A DNA stretch of 64,000 bases from Methanothrix harundinacea (GTDB taxonomy: Archaea > Halobacteriota > Methanosarcinia > Methanotrichales > Methanotrichaceae), in NCBI GenBank assembly GCA_002502785.1, contig DAQG01000024.1, positions 7,939 to 71,938 of the forward strand, given 5' to 3'. The notes beneath the pieces were generated by a model. That model saw nothing but the letters and a program-made list of their open reading frames with translations. It made no database searches and had not been told where the DNA came from. This document shows, one piece after another, positions 1 to 8,300 of the stretch. Positions within the stretch are counted from its first letter, which is position 1, and each line of letters starts with the position of its first letter. Both the position numbers and the translations under genes were made by a program.

Positions 1-260
1 TCAGGGTATAATGGAGGGCCGGATTTTTGGCGGGGTATTTTGTAGCTTCGTGTACGACCAGACTCGTCGTCCTCTCCTGTCCTTCGCTCACATGGAAGTG
101 AGGAACGTGGACCTCATGTCGCGTTGCAAGTTCCTCAAAGATGTAGTGATGCCGAGAGGGCACGGGGTGGTGTATGTAGTCCTGTGTCGAAACTAGCAGT
201 ATTCTCATTTACCAATGCTCCGTCGAGTCGTTGTTCACAGTCGAGGTCTAGAAGCGTGAC
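1..260. other. Left edge, no gene recognised
   Basis: No convincing gene is seen here. A 61-codon plus-strand frame (11-196) has no recognisable family and no good ribosome-binding site. The stretch lies downstream of the minus-strand UDP-sugar operon, so it should hold that operon's 3' end. Confidence 0.4.
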
Positions 261-1286
261 TTACACACATTCTTCGATGTAATTGTCATCTTCAAATCTG
301 ACGAACCTATTTTTCTTCGAAGACTTCAGCGCAGCCTCTGCCATCACAACCGCACGCATGCCGATCGTCCCGTCGGAATTCGGGACGTGCCTTCCCTCAA
401 CACAAGAGATGAAGTGCTTGAGCTCCTCTTTCAGAGGCTCAGCATATGAAATCGAAACGATCTGCTCACCACCATCTTCAACACTGACAGGCTCGCCATT
501 CTCGACGACGATTTTCGCGTTGAAGAAGTGCAGCTCCTTTGGATTCAGGTAATCTACTAGTGCGCTCTTCTCGCTCCCTATCACGACCAGGTCGCGTTTT
601 TTCCCGTAAGCTGAGACGAGCCAGCTCTCGAACGCATACCCCTTCACATCGTCGAAGTCCATCGCTATCATGCAGGTATCTTCGACACCCGATCGAAAAG
701 CGGCGCTGGACGTCGCAACGAGCCCGTTGGGATAATCGCGATTCAACAAATATGGAAACATGTCCAGCTCGTGAATCCCCAGCGCATATATCACGCCCAT
801 ATCTCTGCGGGGAAGTCCAAAATCGAGGCGGTTGCTGATGATGTTCTGGACGGTTCCGAGTTCCCCCGCATCGATCCTGCGCTTCAGCTCTATTACCGCG
901 GGGTGGTACCTGAAGATGTGGCCTACCATCAGAACAGAGCCGTTCTCCTCCGAAACCCTGACGAGATCTTTTGCCTCCTGGACGTTCATTGTCATCGGCT
1001 TCTCGACCAGAACATCCATCCCAGCTTCCATGAACACTCTTGCTATCCTGTAATGGGTGCCTGAAGGCGTAGCGATGCTCACCGCATCCACGTCGGGGTC
1101 CGAGATCATATCTCTGTAATCGGTGAGATGGGGAACGCCAAGGGAATCGCCTAAATCCTTTGCACGCGCTTCATCGAGATCGCATATCTTCACGACGTCG
1201 ATCACGCCATCAGACTCCAGCTCTTTGTACGCACGAACGTGATTCTTGCCCCAGTGGCCCGTTCCCACGACTCCGATTCCAGCCAT
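261..1286 (-). CDS. Gfo/Idh/MocA family sugar-nucleotide dehydrogenase
   Basis: A 341-residue NAD(P)-dependent oxidoreductase with an N-terminal Rossmann motif GVVGTGHWGKNH (residues 5-16) and the family signature EKPM after a beta strand near residue 95, followed by the Gfo/Idh/MocA C-terminal domain. Members next to an aminotransferase and a hexapeptide acyltransferase usually oxidise the C3 hydroxyl of a UDP-HexNAc(A) (WlbA type); that substrate is an inference from the neighbours. It is the last gene of the operon. Its ATG follows the aminotransferase stop with no gap (TAAATG), which points to translational coupling. Confidence 0.85.
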   Translation of the reverse strand: MAGIGVVGTGHWGKNHVRAYKELESDGVIDVVKICDLDEARAKDLGDSLGVPHLTDYRDMISDPDVDAVSIATPSGTHYRIARVFMEAGMDVLVEKPMTMNVQEAKDLVRVSEENGSVLMVGHIFRYHPAVIELKRRIDAGELGTVQNIISNRLDFGLPRRDMGVIYALGIHELDMFPYLLNRDYPNGLVATSSAAFRSGVEDTCMIAMDFDDVKGYAFESWLVSAYGKKRDLVVIGSEKSALVDYLNPKELHFFNAKIVVENGEPVSVEDGGEQIVSISYAEPLKEELKHFISCVEGRHVPNSDGTIGMRAVVMAEAALKSSKKNRFVRFEDDNYIEECV

Positions 1287-2357
1287 TTAAAGTGCCTCTC
1301 TAATATTATCGCAGACGTACTCGACCTCTTCGCGGCTCAGCTGGGGGTGCATGGGAAGAGAGAGTATCTCCTCGACACACCTCTCGGTTACAGGCAAATG
1401 AACGTCCGCGAGCATGCAGGGCTGCTTATGCAGAGGCACAGGATAGTGAACTCCGGTGGATACGCCCTTCTCGTTTAGATATACAGCCAGTTTATCCCGC
1501 TCTTTAACCCTTATGACGTAGAGGTGGTAGACGTGTTCGGCCCAGCTCTTCTCCGTCGGGATGACGAGATCAAGCCCGTCCAGCGACCTATTGTATTGAG
1601 CGGCAACTTCCCGTCTTTTTTTGTTCCACTCTGATATGTGCTTCAGAGACTCTCGTCCAATCGCGGCATGAATCTCATCCATCCTCAAGTTGAGCCCGAG
1701 AATCTCGTGGAGGTATTTATCTTTTCGTCCATGGTCGCGAAGCATTGAGATCTTCTTGGCCAGCTCATCGCTGTTCGTCGAGACTATGCCGCCTTCCCCG
1801 AGAACCGTCATGTTCTTTGAAGGGAAAAAGCTGAAACATCCGATGTCCCCTATTGAGCCAGCCTTCTTTCCCTTGTAAGCCGCCCCGTGTGCCTGGCAAG
1901 CATCTTCGATCACGGCAAGGTCCTTCTCCTGGGCGATCTCATTTATCGGGTCCATATCGCATGGGTGACCGTATAGATGGACCGGAATTATTGCTTTCGT
2001 ACTCTTCGTGATCTTTCTCTCGATGTCGCTCGGGTCGATGGTGTACGTATTCTCGTCTATATCTGCGAATACCGGCGTTCCACCGAGAAAAAGTATAGGT
2101 GACGCAGTTGCAACGAATGTATGAGCTGGCACTATCACCTCGTCACCCTTCTTTATCCCCTGCGCCATAAGTGCTAGGAGAATCGCGGAGGTTCCTGAAC
2201 TCACGCCGATGGAGTGTTTTGTCCCACAAAATTTCGCGAACTCTTTCTCGAAACTTCCGAGCTTCTCCCCTTTGACATATCTACCACTATTTAGAACCTC
2301 GATTACAGAACTTCGTATATCATCATCCACGTACATTTTGCTGAAGTCGATCTTCAT
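1287..2357 (-). CDS. DegT/DnrJ/EryC1/StrS PLP-dependent sugar aminotransferase
   Basis: Aspartate-aminotransferase-fold enzyme of about 356 residues that would transfer an amino group to a keto-sugar nucleotide. Visible marks are the SSGTSA phosphate-binding loop, the EDACQAHGA segment with the pyridoxal-contacting Asp, and the Schiff-base lysine in SFFPSKN (Lys181). The open frame runs four codons further upstream, but the ATG at 2357 forms an ATGA overlap with the preceding acetyltransferase stop, so it is preferred. It should act on the 3-keto product of the adjacent Gfo/Idh/MocA dehydrogenase, as WlbE/WbpE-type enzymes do; the exact sugar cannot be told from sequence. Confidence 0.88.
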   Translation of the reverse strand: MKIDFSKMYVDDDIRSSVIEVLNSGRYVKGEKLGSFEKEFAKFCGTKHSIGVSSGTSAILLALMAQGIKKGDEVIVPAHTFVATASPILFLGGTPVFADIDENTYTIDPSDIERKITKSTKAIIPVHLYGHPCDMDPINEIAQEKDLAVIEDACQAHGAAYKGKKAGSIGDIGCFSFFPSKNMTVLGEGGIVSTNSDELAKKISMLRDHGRKDKYLHEILGLNLRMDEIHAAIGRESLKHISEWNKKRREVAAQYNRSLDGLDLVIPTEKSWAEHVYHLYVIRVKERDKLAVYLNEKGVSTGVHYPVPLHKQPCMLADVHLPVTERCVEEILSLPMHPQLSREEVEYVCDNIREAL

Positions 2358-2968
2358 AATTTCACCCACTCATATGGAACTTCGAAGTAACCTGGTGGAC
2401 AGTTCATCTCGTCGATCTTCTTTATCACGCGTGCGGGATTTCCATACGCCAAGACGTTGTCAGGTATGTCCTTCGTGACCACAGACCCCATGCCGATAAG
2501 CGAATTCATTCCTATTGTAACTCTTGGGCCTATTGTAACGCATCCCCCAATCCTTGCCCCCCTCTTTATTCTAACGCTTCTAGCACAGTCTTCGAACCGG
2601 GGGCATGGTGGATGAAGCACGTTTAAGATGGTGGTAGAAGGGCCGATCCACACCCCATCATCGATAATTACGAACTCGGGAATGAAGCAGTTGGAATGGA
2701 CGCGCACGCCGTTTCCAATAACGTTGTCTCGCTCCACGACTGTGTGACTTCCTATGCTTACGTTGTTCCCTATAACGTTGTTCTCCCTCACGAGAACGCC
2801 ATGCCCTGTATTGAAATTGCTTCCGATCTCGTTTCCGGCATATATCACAGAGTGGCTTCTTATGAGCGAATTCTCCCCTATGAACAACTTTTTGCCCCTG
2901 AAGCCGGAGCCGAGAACCACGTAATCTTCAACTACAGTGCCCTCTCCAAGGACGACGTTCTCGTTCAT
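2354..2968 (-). CDS. Left-handed beta-helix (hexapeptide-repeat) sugar acetyltransferase
   Basis: About 204 residues made almost wholly of hexapeptide repeats (for example VIGNNVSIGSHTVV), ending in the usual GMGSVVTKDIPDNVLAYGNP turn. This is the signature of trimeric acetyl-CoA-dependent N-acyltransferases such as WlbB/WbpD that acetylate the amino sugar made by the adjacent aminotransferase. The ATG at 2968 overlaps the galU stop as ATGA and is preferred over one two codons upstream. A plausible product of this enzyme with its neighbours is a UDP-2,3-diacetamido sugar for surface glycans or protein glycosylation; this is inference from gene order. Confidence 0.85.
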   Translation of the reverse strand: MNENVVLGEGTVVEDYVVLGSGFRGKKLFIGENSLIRSHSVIYAGNEIGSNFNTGHGVLVRENNVIGNNVSIGSHTVVERDNVIGNGVRVHSNCFIPEFVIIDDGVWIGPSTTILNVLHPPCPRFEDCARSVRIKRGARIGGCVTIGPRVTIGMNSLIGMGSVVTKDIPDNVLAYGNPARVIKKIDEMNCPPGYFEVPYEWVKL

Positions 2969-3822
2969 ACCCATTCTCTCATATAATCCAAAATATCTCT
3001 TCTGATCTCCTCGTCCCTTAATGCAAATTTTATCAGGGTAAGGATGTAATCGGATTTATTTCCTGCATCGTATCGACGTCCTCCAAACTTGTACGCATAG
3101 ATCCCCTGATCTTTCATCAAAATTTTGATGGAATCTGCGATCTGAACCTCGTCACCCAGGCTCGGTTCAGTCTTTTTTATGCAATCAAATATTTCAGGAG
3201 TGAATACGTACCTGCCAATGGCACCTAGATTCGACGGAGCGTCTTTGGGGCTCGGTTTCTCGATCACGTCTTCCATGAGGTAAAGGTCGTCCCCCACACT
3301 CTCCCCCTTTATGATGCCGTAGCTTGAGATCCTCGCCTCGGGTATTTCCTGGACTGCGATTACAGATCGCCCCTTCGTCTCAAAAACGTTTATTAGTTGT
3401 TTTGTGCAGGTTATCCTGTCCTCCGTCAGATCATCACCGAGAAGGACTGCAAAGGGCTCGTCTCCGATATGTTTCTCTGCCTTTAAGATGGCGTCTCCAA
3501 GACCTTTTGGGTCCTTCTGTCTTATGTAGTGGATGTCTGCAAGAGATGATATATCCTTCACTTCTTTCAATAAGTTATATTTTTTCTTTTGAAATAAATG
3601 ATTTTCAAGCTCCGGAGAGGTATCAAAGTAATCCTCTATCGACCTTTTTCCCCTTCCGGTGACGATCAATATGTCATTTATTCCCGAGAGGATGGCCTCT
3701 TCGACAACAAATTGGATGATTGGCTTATTTATGATGGGCAGCATTTCCTTTGGTATGGATTTTGTGATGGGAAGAAACCTCGTTCCTAATCCAGCTGCCG
3801 GAATTATCGCTTTCTTGATCAT
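2965..3822 (-). CDS. galU: UTP--glucose-1-phosphate uridylyltransferase
   Basis: Nucleotidyltransferase of 285 residues making UDP-glucose from UTP and glucose-1-phosphate. The N-terminus carries the classic IPAAGLGTRFLP motif with SIPKEMLPIINKP shortly after; FAVLLGDDL gives the metal-binding aspartate, and VIEKPSPKDAPSN is typical of bacterial-type GalU. Length matches the family. It is the first gene of the minus-strand surface-sugar operon, with a promoter-like element about 55-70 bp upstream. It may also feed the glycogen and galactose genes at 20.7-24.8 kb. Confidence 0.93.
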   Translation of the reverse strand: MIKKAIIPAAGLGTRFLPITKSIPKEMLPIINKPIIQFVVEEAILSGINDILIVTGRGKRSIEDYFDTSPELENHLFQKKKYNLLKEVKDISSLADIHYIRQKDPKGLGDAILKAEKHIGDEPFAVLLGDDLTEDRITCTKQLINVFETKGRSVIAVQEIPEARISSYGIIKGESVGDDLYLMEDVIEKPSPKDAPSNLGAIGRYVFTPEIFDCIKKTEPSLGDEVQIADSIKILMKDQGIYAYKFGGRRYDAGNKSDYILTLIKFALRDEEIRRDILDYMREWV

Positions 3823-3875
3823 CGTCCTGCCCCACTCGATCTCTTATACATCTTTACGTCTGGTCATCTGCAGCG

Positions 3876-3892
3876 CTTAATAATCTTTTTCA
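3876..3892 (-). promoter_or_regulatory. Probable BRE/TATA promoter of the UDP-sugar operon
   Basis: On the minus strand the sequence AAAAAGATTATTAAGC resembles an archaeal BRE plus TATA box. A start of transcription about 25 bp downstream would leave a 5' leader of roughly 40 nt before the galU ATG. No binding data are available; the call rests on consensus and position. Confidence 0.4.
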
Positions 3893-4129
3893 TCAGTCAA
3901 TTGAAGATGAAATATCTGCGTCTGTCGTCTTCAGCGATACAAGCCCTGTGAATTCCACACCACCCTTAATGTTCAGCCTTCTGCCCTCCATCAATTTAAA
4001 CGCTTCAACCTGGTCGGTCCAAAAGCAAGAGATGACGTCAACCGCCTTTCGTAGGACTGCGTTCCAAGCTCCTTGCCGTAAACCCTCTCGGCAATAGCTC
4101 CCCCACCGTTGCGATCTCAGCATCCCCAC
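3893..4129 (-). other. Doubtful 78-codon open frame below cofE-cdd
   Basis: This frame overlaps the last 30 codons of the CofE-deaminase gene in another register and continues about 48 codons past its stop. The tail (VEAFKLMEGRRLNIKGGVEF) looks protein-like, so it might be the 3' remnant of a lost gene. I do not recognise the family, and the upstream half is simply the shadow of the deaminase. No function is proposed. Confidence 0.12.
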
Positions 4130-5237
4130 TCGTGTTTGCCATGATCACCTTGACCTCCTCACCGAACTCGATCAGGTTCTGCCTGCATATGCCGCAGGGC
4201 GCGACCGGCTCTTCGGCCTCCGCGACGACGGCCAGGGCCTCAAACTCCTTCTCCCCCTCGGAGACGGCCTTGGCGATGGCTGCCCTCTCGGCGCAGATGG
4301 ACGCGCCGCTGGCGGCGTTCTCGATGTTGGCGGCGGAGTAGACCTTCCCGTTCTTCGTGAGGATGGCTGCGCCCACTCGGAACCCCGAGTATGGGGCGTA
4401 AGATCGCTCTCGGGCCTTGTTCGCTTCTGCGATCAGTCGATCGTACCCGCCCTCGTAAGGGTGGGGGCCGCACCGGAGTGAGCCGATGTACATGCATTCT
4501 TCGGGAGCTATGCTCGGAATCACCATCTCCTCACCGCCATCGACGAACTTCACCGGAGCCCCCCTTATGATCACCGCGGGTATGCCCTCGTTCCCCTCAC
4601 CCATGACGATCTGGGCTGCTGAGACGAGGTTGTCGGCCACCGCCTTCCTCGTCACCTCCAGGGGCCTTCCGTAAAGGTCCTTTTGTCCCCTCGCATCCTC
4701 CACCGGAACGATGCCGTCGCAGGCGAGGGCCACGCCGACGCAACCAAGGCGGAGGGGATGGGTCCTGCTGTCGCCGATGACCACGCCGATCTCCTTTCCA
4801 GCTGCCTCTTCCATTCTCCTTCGTATAAGAGCTGCGGACCTCTGGGGCTTTTCCGGGAACAAGACGACGTGACCTGGAGGCGCGTTGGAGTGATCTATCC
4901 CGGCGTTTGGGTAGAGAAAGCCGTCCTTGATGGTCAGAACTACGCCGGGGATCCCGCCCATGATCCTGTCGGAACAACCGATGATCAGCTCCATCTCCCT
5001 CGGGTCTTTTCTGTACTCGTCCGCCAGCTCCAGGGCGCGGGGCCCGGGCTCGACGTCCGAGAGCTTCACGACCCCGCCTTCGGCGGTGGCCACCACGCTC
5101 TCCGCGATCACCAGGACGTCTCCGTCCTCGAGGTTGAGATCGGCTCTTTTTATCCCTCTCAGGAGGACCTCTACCAGGTCGTCCCCTGCTCTCACCAGCT
5201 CCGTCTTTATTCCAAGAACTTCCAAATGCCTCACCAA
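4038..5237 (-). CDS. cofE: F420-0:gamma-glutamyl ligase fused to cytidine deaminase
   Basis: A 399-residue two-domain protein. Residues 1 to about 250 are CofE, which adds gamma-linked glutamates to coenzyme F420-0 using GTP; the family pattern is clear (for example DGDVLVIAESVVATAEG, GVVIGDSRTHPLRLG and CVGVALACDGI). Residues about 263-399 are a complete cytidine/deoxycytidine deaminase: Cys315-Ala-Glu317 supplies a zinc ligand and the proton-shuttle glutamate, Pro-Cys348-Gly-Ile-Cys351 the other two zinc ligands, and the domain ends with the usual ELLPRGF. Both domains look catalytically intact, and I see no internal stop or frameshift. Its start overlaps the end of the upstream dihydropteroate-synthase-like gene by 7 nt, so the two are co-translated. 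The fusion is unusual; each half is confident. Confidence 0.9.
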   Translation of the reverse strand: MVRHLEVLGIKTELVRAGDDLVEVLLRGIKRADLNLEDGDVLVIAESVVATAEGGVVKLSDVEPGPRALELADEYRKDPREMELIIGCSDRIMGGIPGVVLTIKDGFLYPNAGIDHSNAPPGHVVLFPEKPQRSAALIRRRMEEAAGKEIGVVIGDSRTHPLRLGCVGVALACDGIVPVEDARGQKDLYGRPLEVTRKAVADNLVSAAQIVMGEGNEGIPAVIIRGAPVKFVDGGEEMVIPSIAPEECMYIGSLRCGPHPYEGGYDRLIAEANKARERSYAPYSGFRVGAAILTKNGKVYSAANIENAASGASICAERAAIAKAVSEGEKEFEALAVVAEAEEPVAPCGICRQNLIEFGEEVKVIMANTSGDAEIATVGELLPRGFTARSLERSPTKGG

Positions 5238-6469
5238 TACCGTTTGGGATCCTCCACCCGCTCCAGCGCCTCCAGGATGGCTCCGGCAACAACGGGCAGG
5301 TTGAAGGGCTGGCCCAACAGGTTTTTGATGAGCCCCCTGATCTGGGCCGCGGTCCCGAGGACCAGAACCTCCATCTTTCCAGGGTCGCAGCGAAGAGCTC
5401 CCATGGGTATCGCAGCGTCGCCCCCCCGGGCCAGCATCTCCTGCTTGATCACTATCGCCTCCATCGAGGTTACGCCCCGAAGGGATAGGGCCCGAAAAGA
5501 GCCCTTGCTGCCGAGGGCCCTAGAACCGTCCTCCCCCACTCCCATCCCGGCGAAGGCCCAAGAGAGATCCCTAGGATGGCCCGAATGTGCGAATACCTCG
5601 ACCTCCAGGCCACCTTCTGTCCGAGATCGCGATGGACCGCCCCGGATGGTTTCTGCCATCCGAATCGTCTCCATGGAGGCGGCAACGTCGTGGGTTCTGA
5701 CGAGGTGAGCCCCGTTGTAGACGGCGACGGCGGTGGCGGCAAGAGACCCCTGGAGCCTTTCGGCTGGGTCTGTCTTCTTCAAAATTGCGCCGATGAATGA
5801 TTTCCTGGATACGGCCGCCATCACCGGCCTCGTCAGCACCCTCAAACGAGATAGGCCGTCCAGGATGGCGAGGTCGTGCCCCGGTCCCTTTGGCGGCGTC
5901 CAGTGGCCGATCCCTGGATCGACGGTCACCTTCTCGATGGAGACGCCAGCCTCTGCGGCATCCTTCAACCTCTCGCCAAGAGACGCCACGATATCCCCCA
6001 TATTGAGGAGGTCGCCGGGCCTCTCTTTTGATGCCATTATTATCAGGGATCCGTCATGGTCGGCTACGGTCCGGGCCATACCAGGGTCCAGAAGGGCGGA
6101 TACGTCGTTTATGCAAGATGCTCCCATGGACAGAGCCTCATCGGCGACCGTTGCTCTCTGGGTATCTACGGATATCGCCACATCGTCTCCCAGCCCGTCC
6201 AGGACTATCTCGAGGGCCGGAAAGAGACGTCTTCGCTCCTCGTCCTCGGGAATTTCCGGCGATCCGGGTGCGGTGGAGACGGCGCCCAGATCGAGGACCT
6301 CCGCGCCCTCCTTTGCGAAGGCCAAAGCTCGCTCAAGAACTGCGTCCTGCCCCGCGAAAGACTCCTCGTAGAACGACTCGCGGCTGAGGTTTATCACACC
6401 CATCACTCGGACGGGGTGTATGTCTCCCAATTTGATTTTGCCGATCAAGCCCTCGATGGTCAAGTTCAA
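5231..6469 (-). CDS. Dihydropteroate synthase-like protein with C-terminal extension
   Basis: A 412-residue protein whose first 275 residues are a pterin-binding TIM barrel of the DHPS family: VRVMGVINLSRESF near the start, EVLDLGAVSTAPG, ISVDTQRATVADEAL, SCINDVSAL, VDPGIGHW and PVMAAVSRKSFIG match the standard DHPS strands. The remaining 135 residues form an extra domain found in archaeal homologues, function unknown. Methanogens build methanopterin through a ribofuranosyl-aminobenzene route, so ordinary pABA-dependent DHPS activity should not be assumed. Translation appears to begin at a TTG after a GTGGGG site. It is the upstream partner of the CofE-deaminase gene, a cofactor-synthesis setting. 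Confidence 0.8.
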   Translation of the reverse strand: MNLTIEGLIGKIKLGDIHPVRVMGVINLSRESFYEESFAGQDAVLERALAFAKEGAEVLDLGAVSTAPGSPEIPEDEERRRLFPALEIVLDGLGDDVAISVDTQRATVADEALSMGASCINDVSALLDPGMARTVADHDGSLIIMASKERPGDLLNMGDIVASLGERLKDAAEAGVSIEKVTVDPGIGHWTPPKGPGHDLAILDGLSRLRVLTRPVMAAVSRKSFIGAILKKTDPAERLQGSLAATAVAVYNGAHLVRTHDVAASMETIRMAETIRGGPSRSRTEGGLEVEVFAHSGHPRDLSWAFAGMGVGEDGSRALGSKGSFRALSLRGVTSMEAIVIKQEMLARGGDAAIPMGALRCDPGKMEVLVLGTAAQIRGLIKNLLGQPFNLPVVAGAILEALERVEDPKRYW

Positions 6470-6523
6470 CGCCCCACTGAATAAGACTGGTCGACTTTAA
6501 AACGTTATTCCAGGGATCGTTTA

Positions 6524-7309
6524 TCACTCCGAGAGCCTCAGCATCATGCCGGTCGTCCTCGCCCTCTCGATGGCCAGGTTCAGGATCAATAGGCTCGCCG
6601 CAAAGTACAGGAGAGCAAGCCCCATTCCGAGGAGAACCTGGTGAGACCCATAGCCGTAAGCGGACCGGTAGTATTCTAGGAAGTAAGTCAGAGGTATCGA
6701 TTTCGAGAGGAGCTGGAGAGGTCCTGGGAGAATCTCCACGGGGTAGTAGACCCCGCTCACCAGCATCATTATCCCGCTGAGGCTCCAGGCAGCCACGTCC
6801 GCCCTCTGGCCGAAGAGGAGGATCGATATGCAAACCGCCATCCCGATCGAAGCGGCGGTGATGAACGTCCCGGCCAAAAAGACGATGACTGTCACAAGGC
6901 CCCCCGCGAGAAAGTCGAAGCCGAAGAAGCGGGAGCTCGCCAGGGCCAGTATGAGAAAGACTGCCGACCCCCTGATCACCCCGAAGAGCATCGCCCCCAA
7001 AACCAGGTGGTATCCTCGGATCGGTGCCACGAAGGTCTGCTTGATGCTCTTGCTCCAGAGGTCGAAGAGGAGGATGTAGGCGACGTCGATCTGGCTGATC
7101 TGTAGGATGCTGAGGGCGATCGCTCCGACGAGGACGAAGGCGACCATGTCGTCTGTCACCTGGAGGAACCGGGTGAGAAGGCCGATCGATAAAAGGCCGA
7201 TGAAGGGCCAGAAGACCAGCTCGAAGACGGTGAATACGTTCCGCTTGGATATGATCCAGTTCTTGTAAGTCGCGGAGAGAAACTTGTTCAGCTCACCTTG
7301 CCAGCTCAA
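6524..7309 (-). CDS. ABC-2 type transporter permease
   Basis: Integral membrane protein of 261 residues with about six hydrophobic segments and the ABC-2 layout of multidrug, polysaccharide or haem exporters. The N-terminal AFVLVGAIALSILQISQIDV and the later SGIMMLVSGVYYPVEILPGP segment, followed by PLTYFLEYYRSA, are typical of the NodJ/DrrB-like permease fold. The start is a TTG that overlaps the end of the ATPase gene by 17 nt, so the pair forms one exporter. Cargo cannot be predicted. Confidence 0.85.
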   Translation of the reverse strand: MSWQGELNKFLSATYKNWIISKRNVFTVFELVFWPFIGLLSIGLLTRFLQVTDDMVAFVLVGAIALSILQISQIDVAYILLFDLWSKSIKQTFVAPIRGYHLVLGAMLFGVIRGSAVFLILALASSRFFGFDFLAGGLVTVIVFLAGTFITAASIGMAVCISILLFGQRADVAAWSLSGIMMLVSGVYYPVEILPGPLQLLSKSIPLTYFLEYYRSAYGYGSHQVLLGMGLALLYFAASLLILNLAIERARTTGMMLRLSE

Positions 7310-8216
7310 GGAAGACGTCCTCCAGATCGGGCTGATCTATGCCTATGTCCAAAATATCTGCCTCAGCGAAAGCCTTTATTATCCTGCTCACGGCCCTTTC
7401 GGAGTGGTCGAAGACCATCTCCACCCTACCAGGAGATTGCCTGACGTCCATGACCCCGGGGATTATCCTAAGCTTCACCGGGTCGAGATCTCCCTCGTAC
7501 TCGACGAAGATCCGGTGTCCGATCTTCAGAGCCCTCTTCAGCTCTCCAGGGGTTCCAAGGGCGATCAAGCTGCCCTCTCGAAGAAAGGCTATTCTGTCGC
7601 AGAGTTCCTCGGCCTCGGGCATGTAATGGGTTGTGAGGACGACGGTGATATCCTGTTCCTCGTAGATCTTCTGGATGAGAGCTCTCGTCTTCATCGCCAT
7701 ATCCGGGTCGAGGCCAGAAGTCGGCTCGTCAAGAAAGAGAATCTTGGGCCGGTTCAGGATCGATTTTGCTAGGGAGACCCTCTGTTTCAGGCCGGTGGAG
7801 AGGGTCTCAAACTTCGAGCTGACATGAGGTTCAAGCTCGAAGGCCGCCACCGCCTCGTCCACAGACCTCGCGAGATTCCGACCGTAGAGTCCGTAGAGCA
7901 TCGCTGAATGATTCAGGTTCTCCCTCACTGTGAGGCTCCAGGGAAAGTTGGGGTTTCCGCTGCTAATGTTTATCCTCTCCCTGACAGCGTGGGTCTTTTG
8001 AAGGGCATCTAGGCCCAGAACCTCAAGGTGGCCGCAGTCGGGCCGGATCAGGGTGGAGAAGATCGACATCAATGTGGTCTTTCCAGCGCCGTTGGGACCG
8101 AGGATGCCGAAGACCTCGCCCTCCTCGATGGAGAGGGATACCTCGTGAAGGACCTCTTTCTTTGTGAAGAGACCACGAAAGCTCTTGCAGATCTTCTCAG
8201 CCCTTAACGCTGGCAT
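7293..8216 (-). CDS. ABC transporter ATP-binding protein (ABC-2 exporter)
   Basis: A 307-residue nucleotide-binding subunit of the CcmA/DrrA type. Walker A is GPNGAGKTT (near residue 40), the signature LSTGLKQRVSLAKS precedes Walker B ILFLDEPTSGLDP, and the H-loop is LTTHYMPEAEELCDRIAFL. After the ATPase core there is the DrrA-style C-terminal domain of about 80 residues. It is followed with overlap by its permease. The extracytoplasmic-domain protein encoded just upstream on the same strand could be an accessory; this is positional inference. Confidence 0.92.
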   Translation of the reverse strand: MPALRAEKICKSFRGLFTKKEVLHEVSLSIEEGEVFGILGPNGAGKTTLMSIFSTLIRPDCGHLEVLGLDALQKTHAVRERINISSGNPNFPWSLTVRENLNHSAMLYGLYGRNLARSVDEAVAAFELEPHVSSKFETLSTGLKQRVSLAKSILNRPKILFLDEPTSGLDPDMAMKTRALIQKIYEEQDITVVLTTHYMPEAEELCDRIAFLREGSLIALGTPGELKRALKIGHRIFVEYEGDLDPVKLRIIPGVMDVRQSPGRVEMVFDHSERAVSRIIKAFAEADILDIGIDQPDLEDVFLELAR

Positions 8217-8300
8217 AGGTTTCGGTAAAGACGGAGGTTGAAGATATCATTGGCGGTTTGATGGGAGGGCAGCGTGGCGATGGTGACGGAAAGCCGCAAT

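Noticed and set aside
4597..5292. 231-codon frame inside cofE
   Set aside because: Arg/Gly-rich low-complexity product, fully overlapping a well-supported gene.
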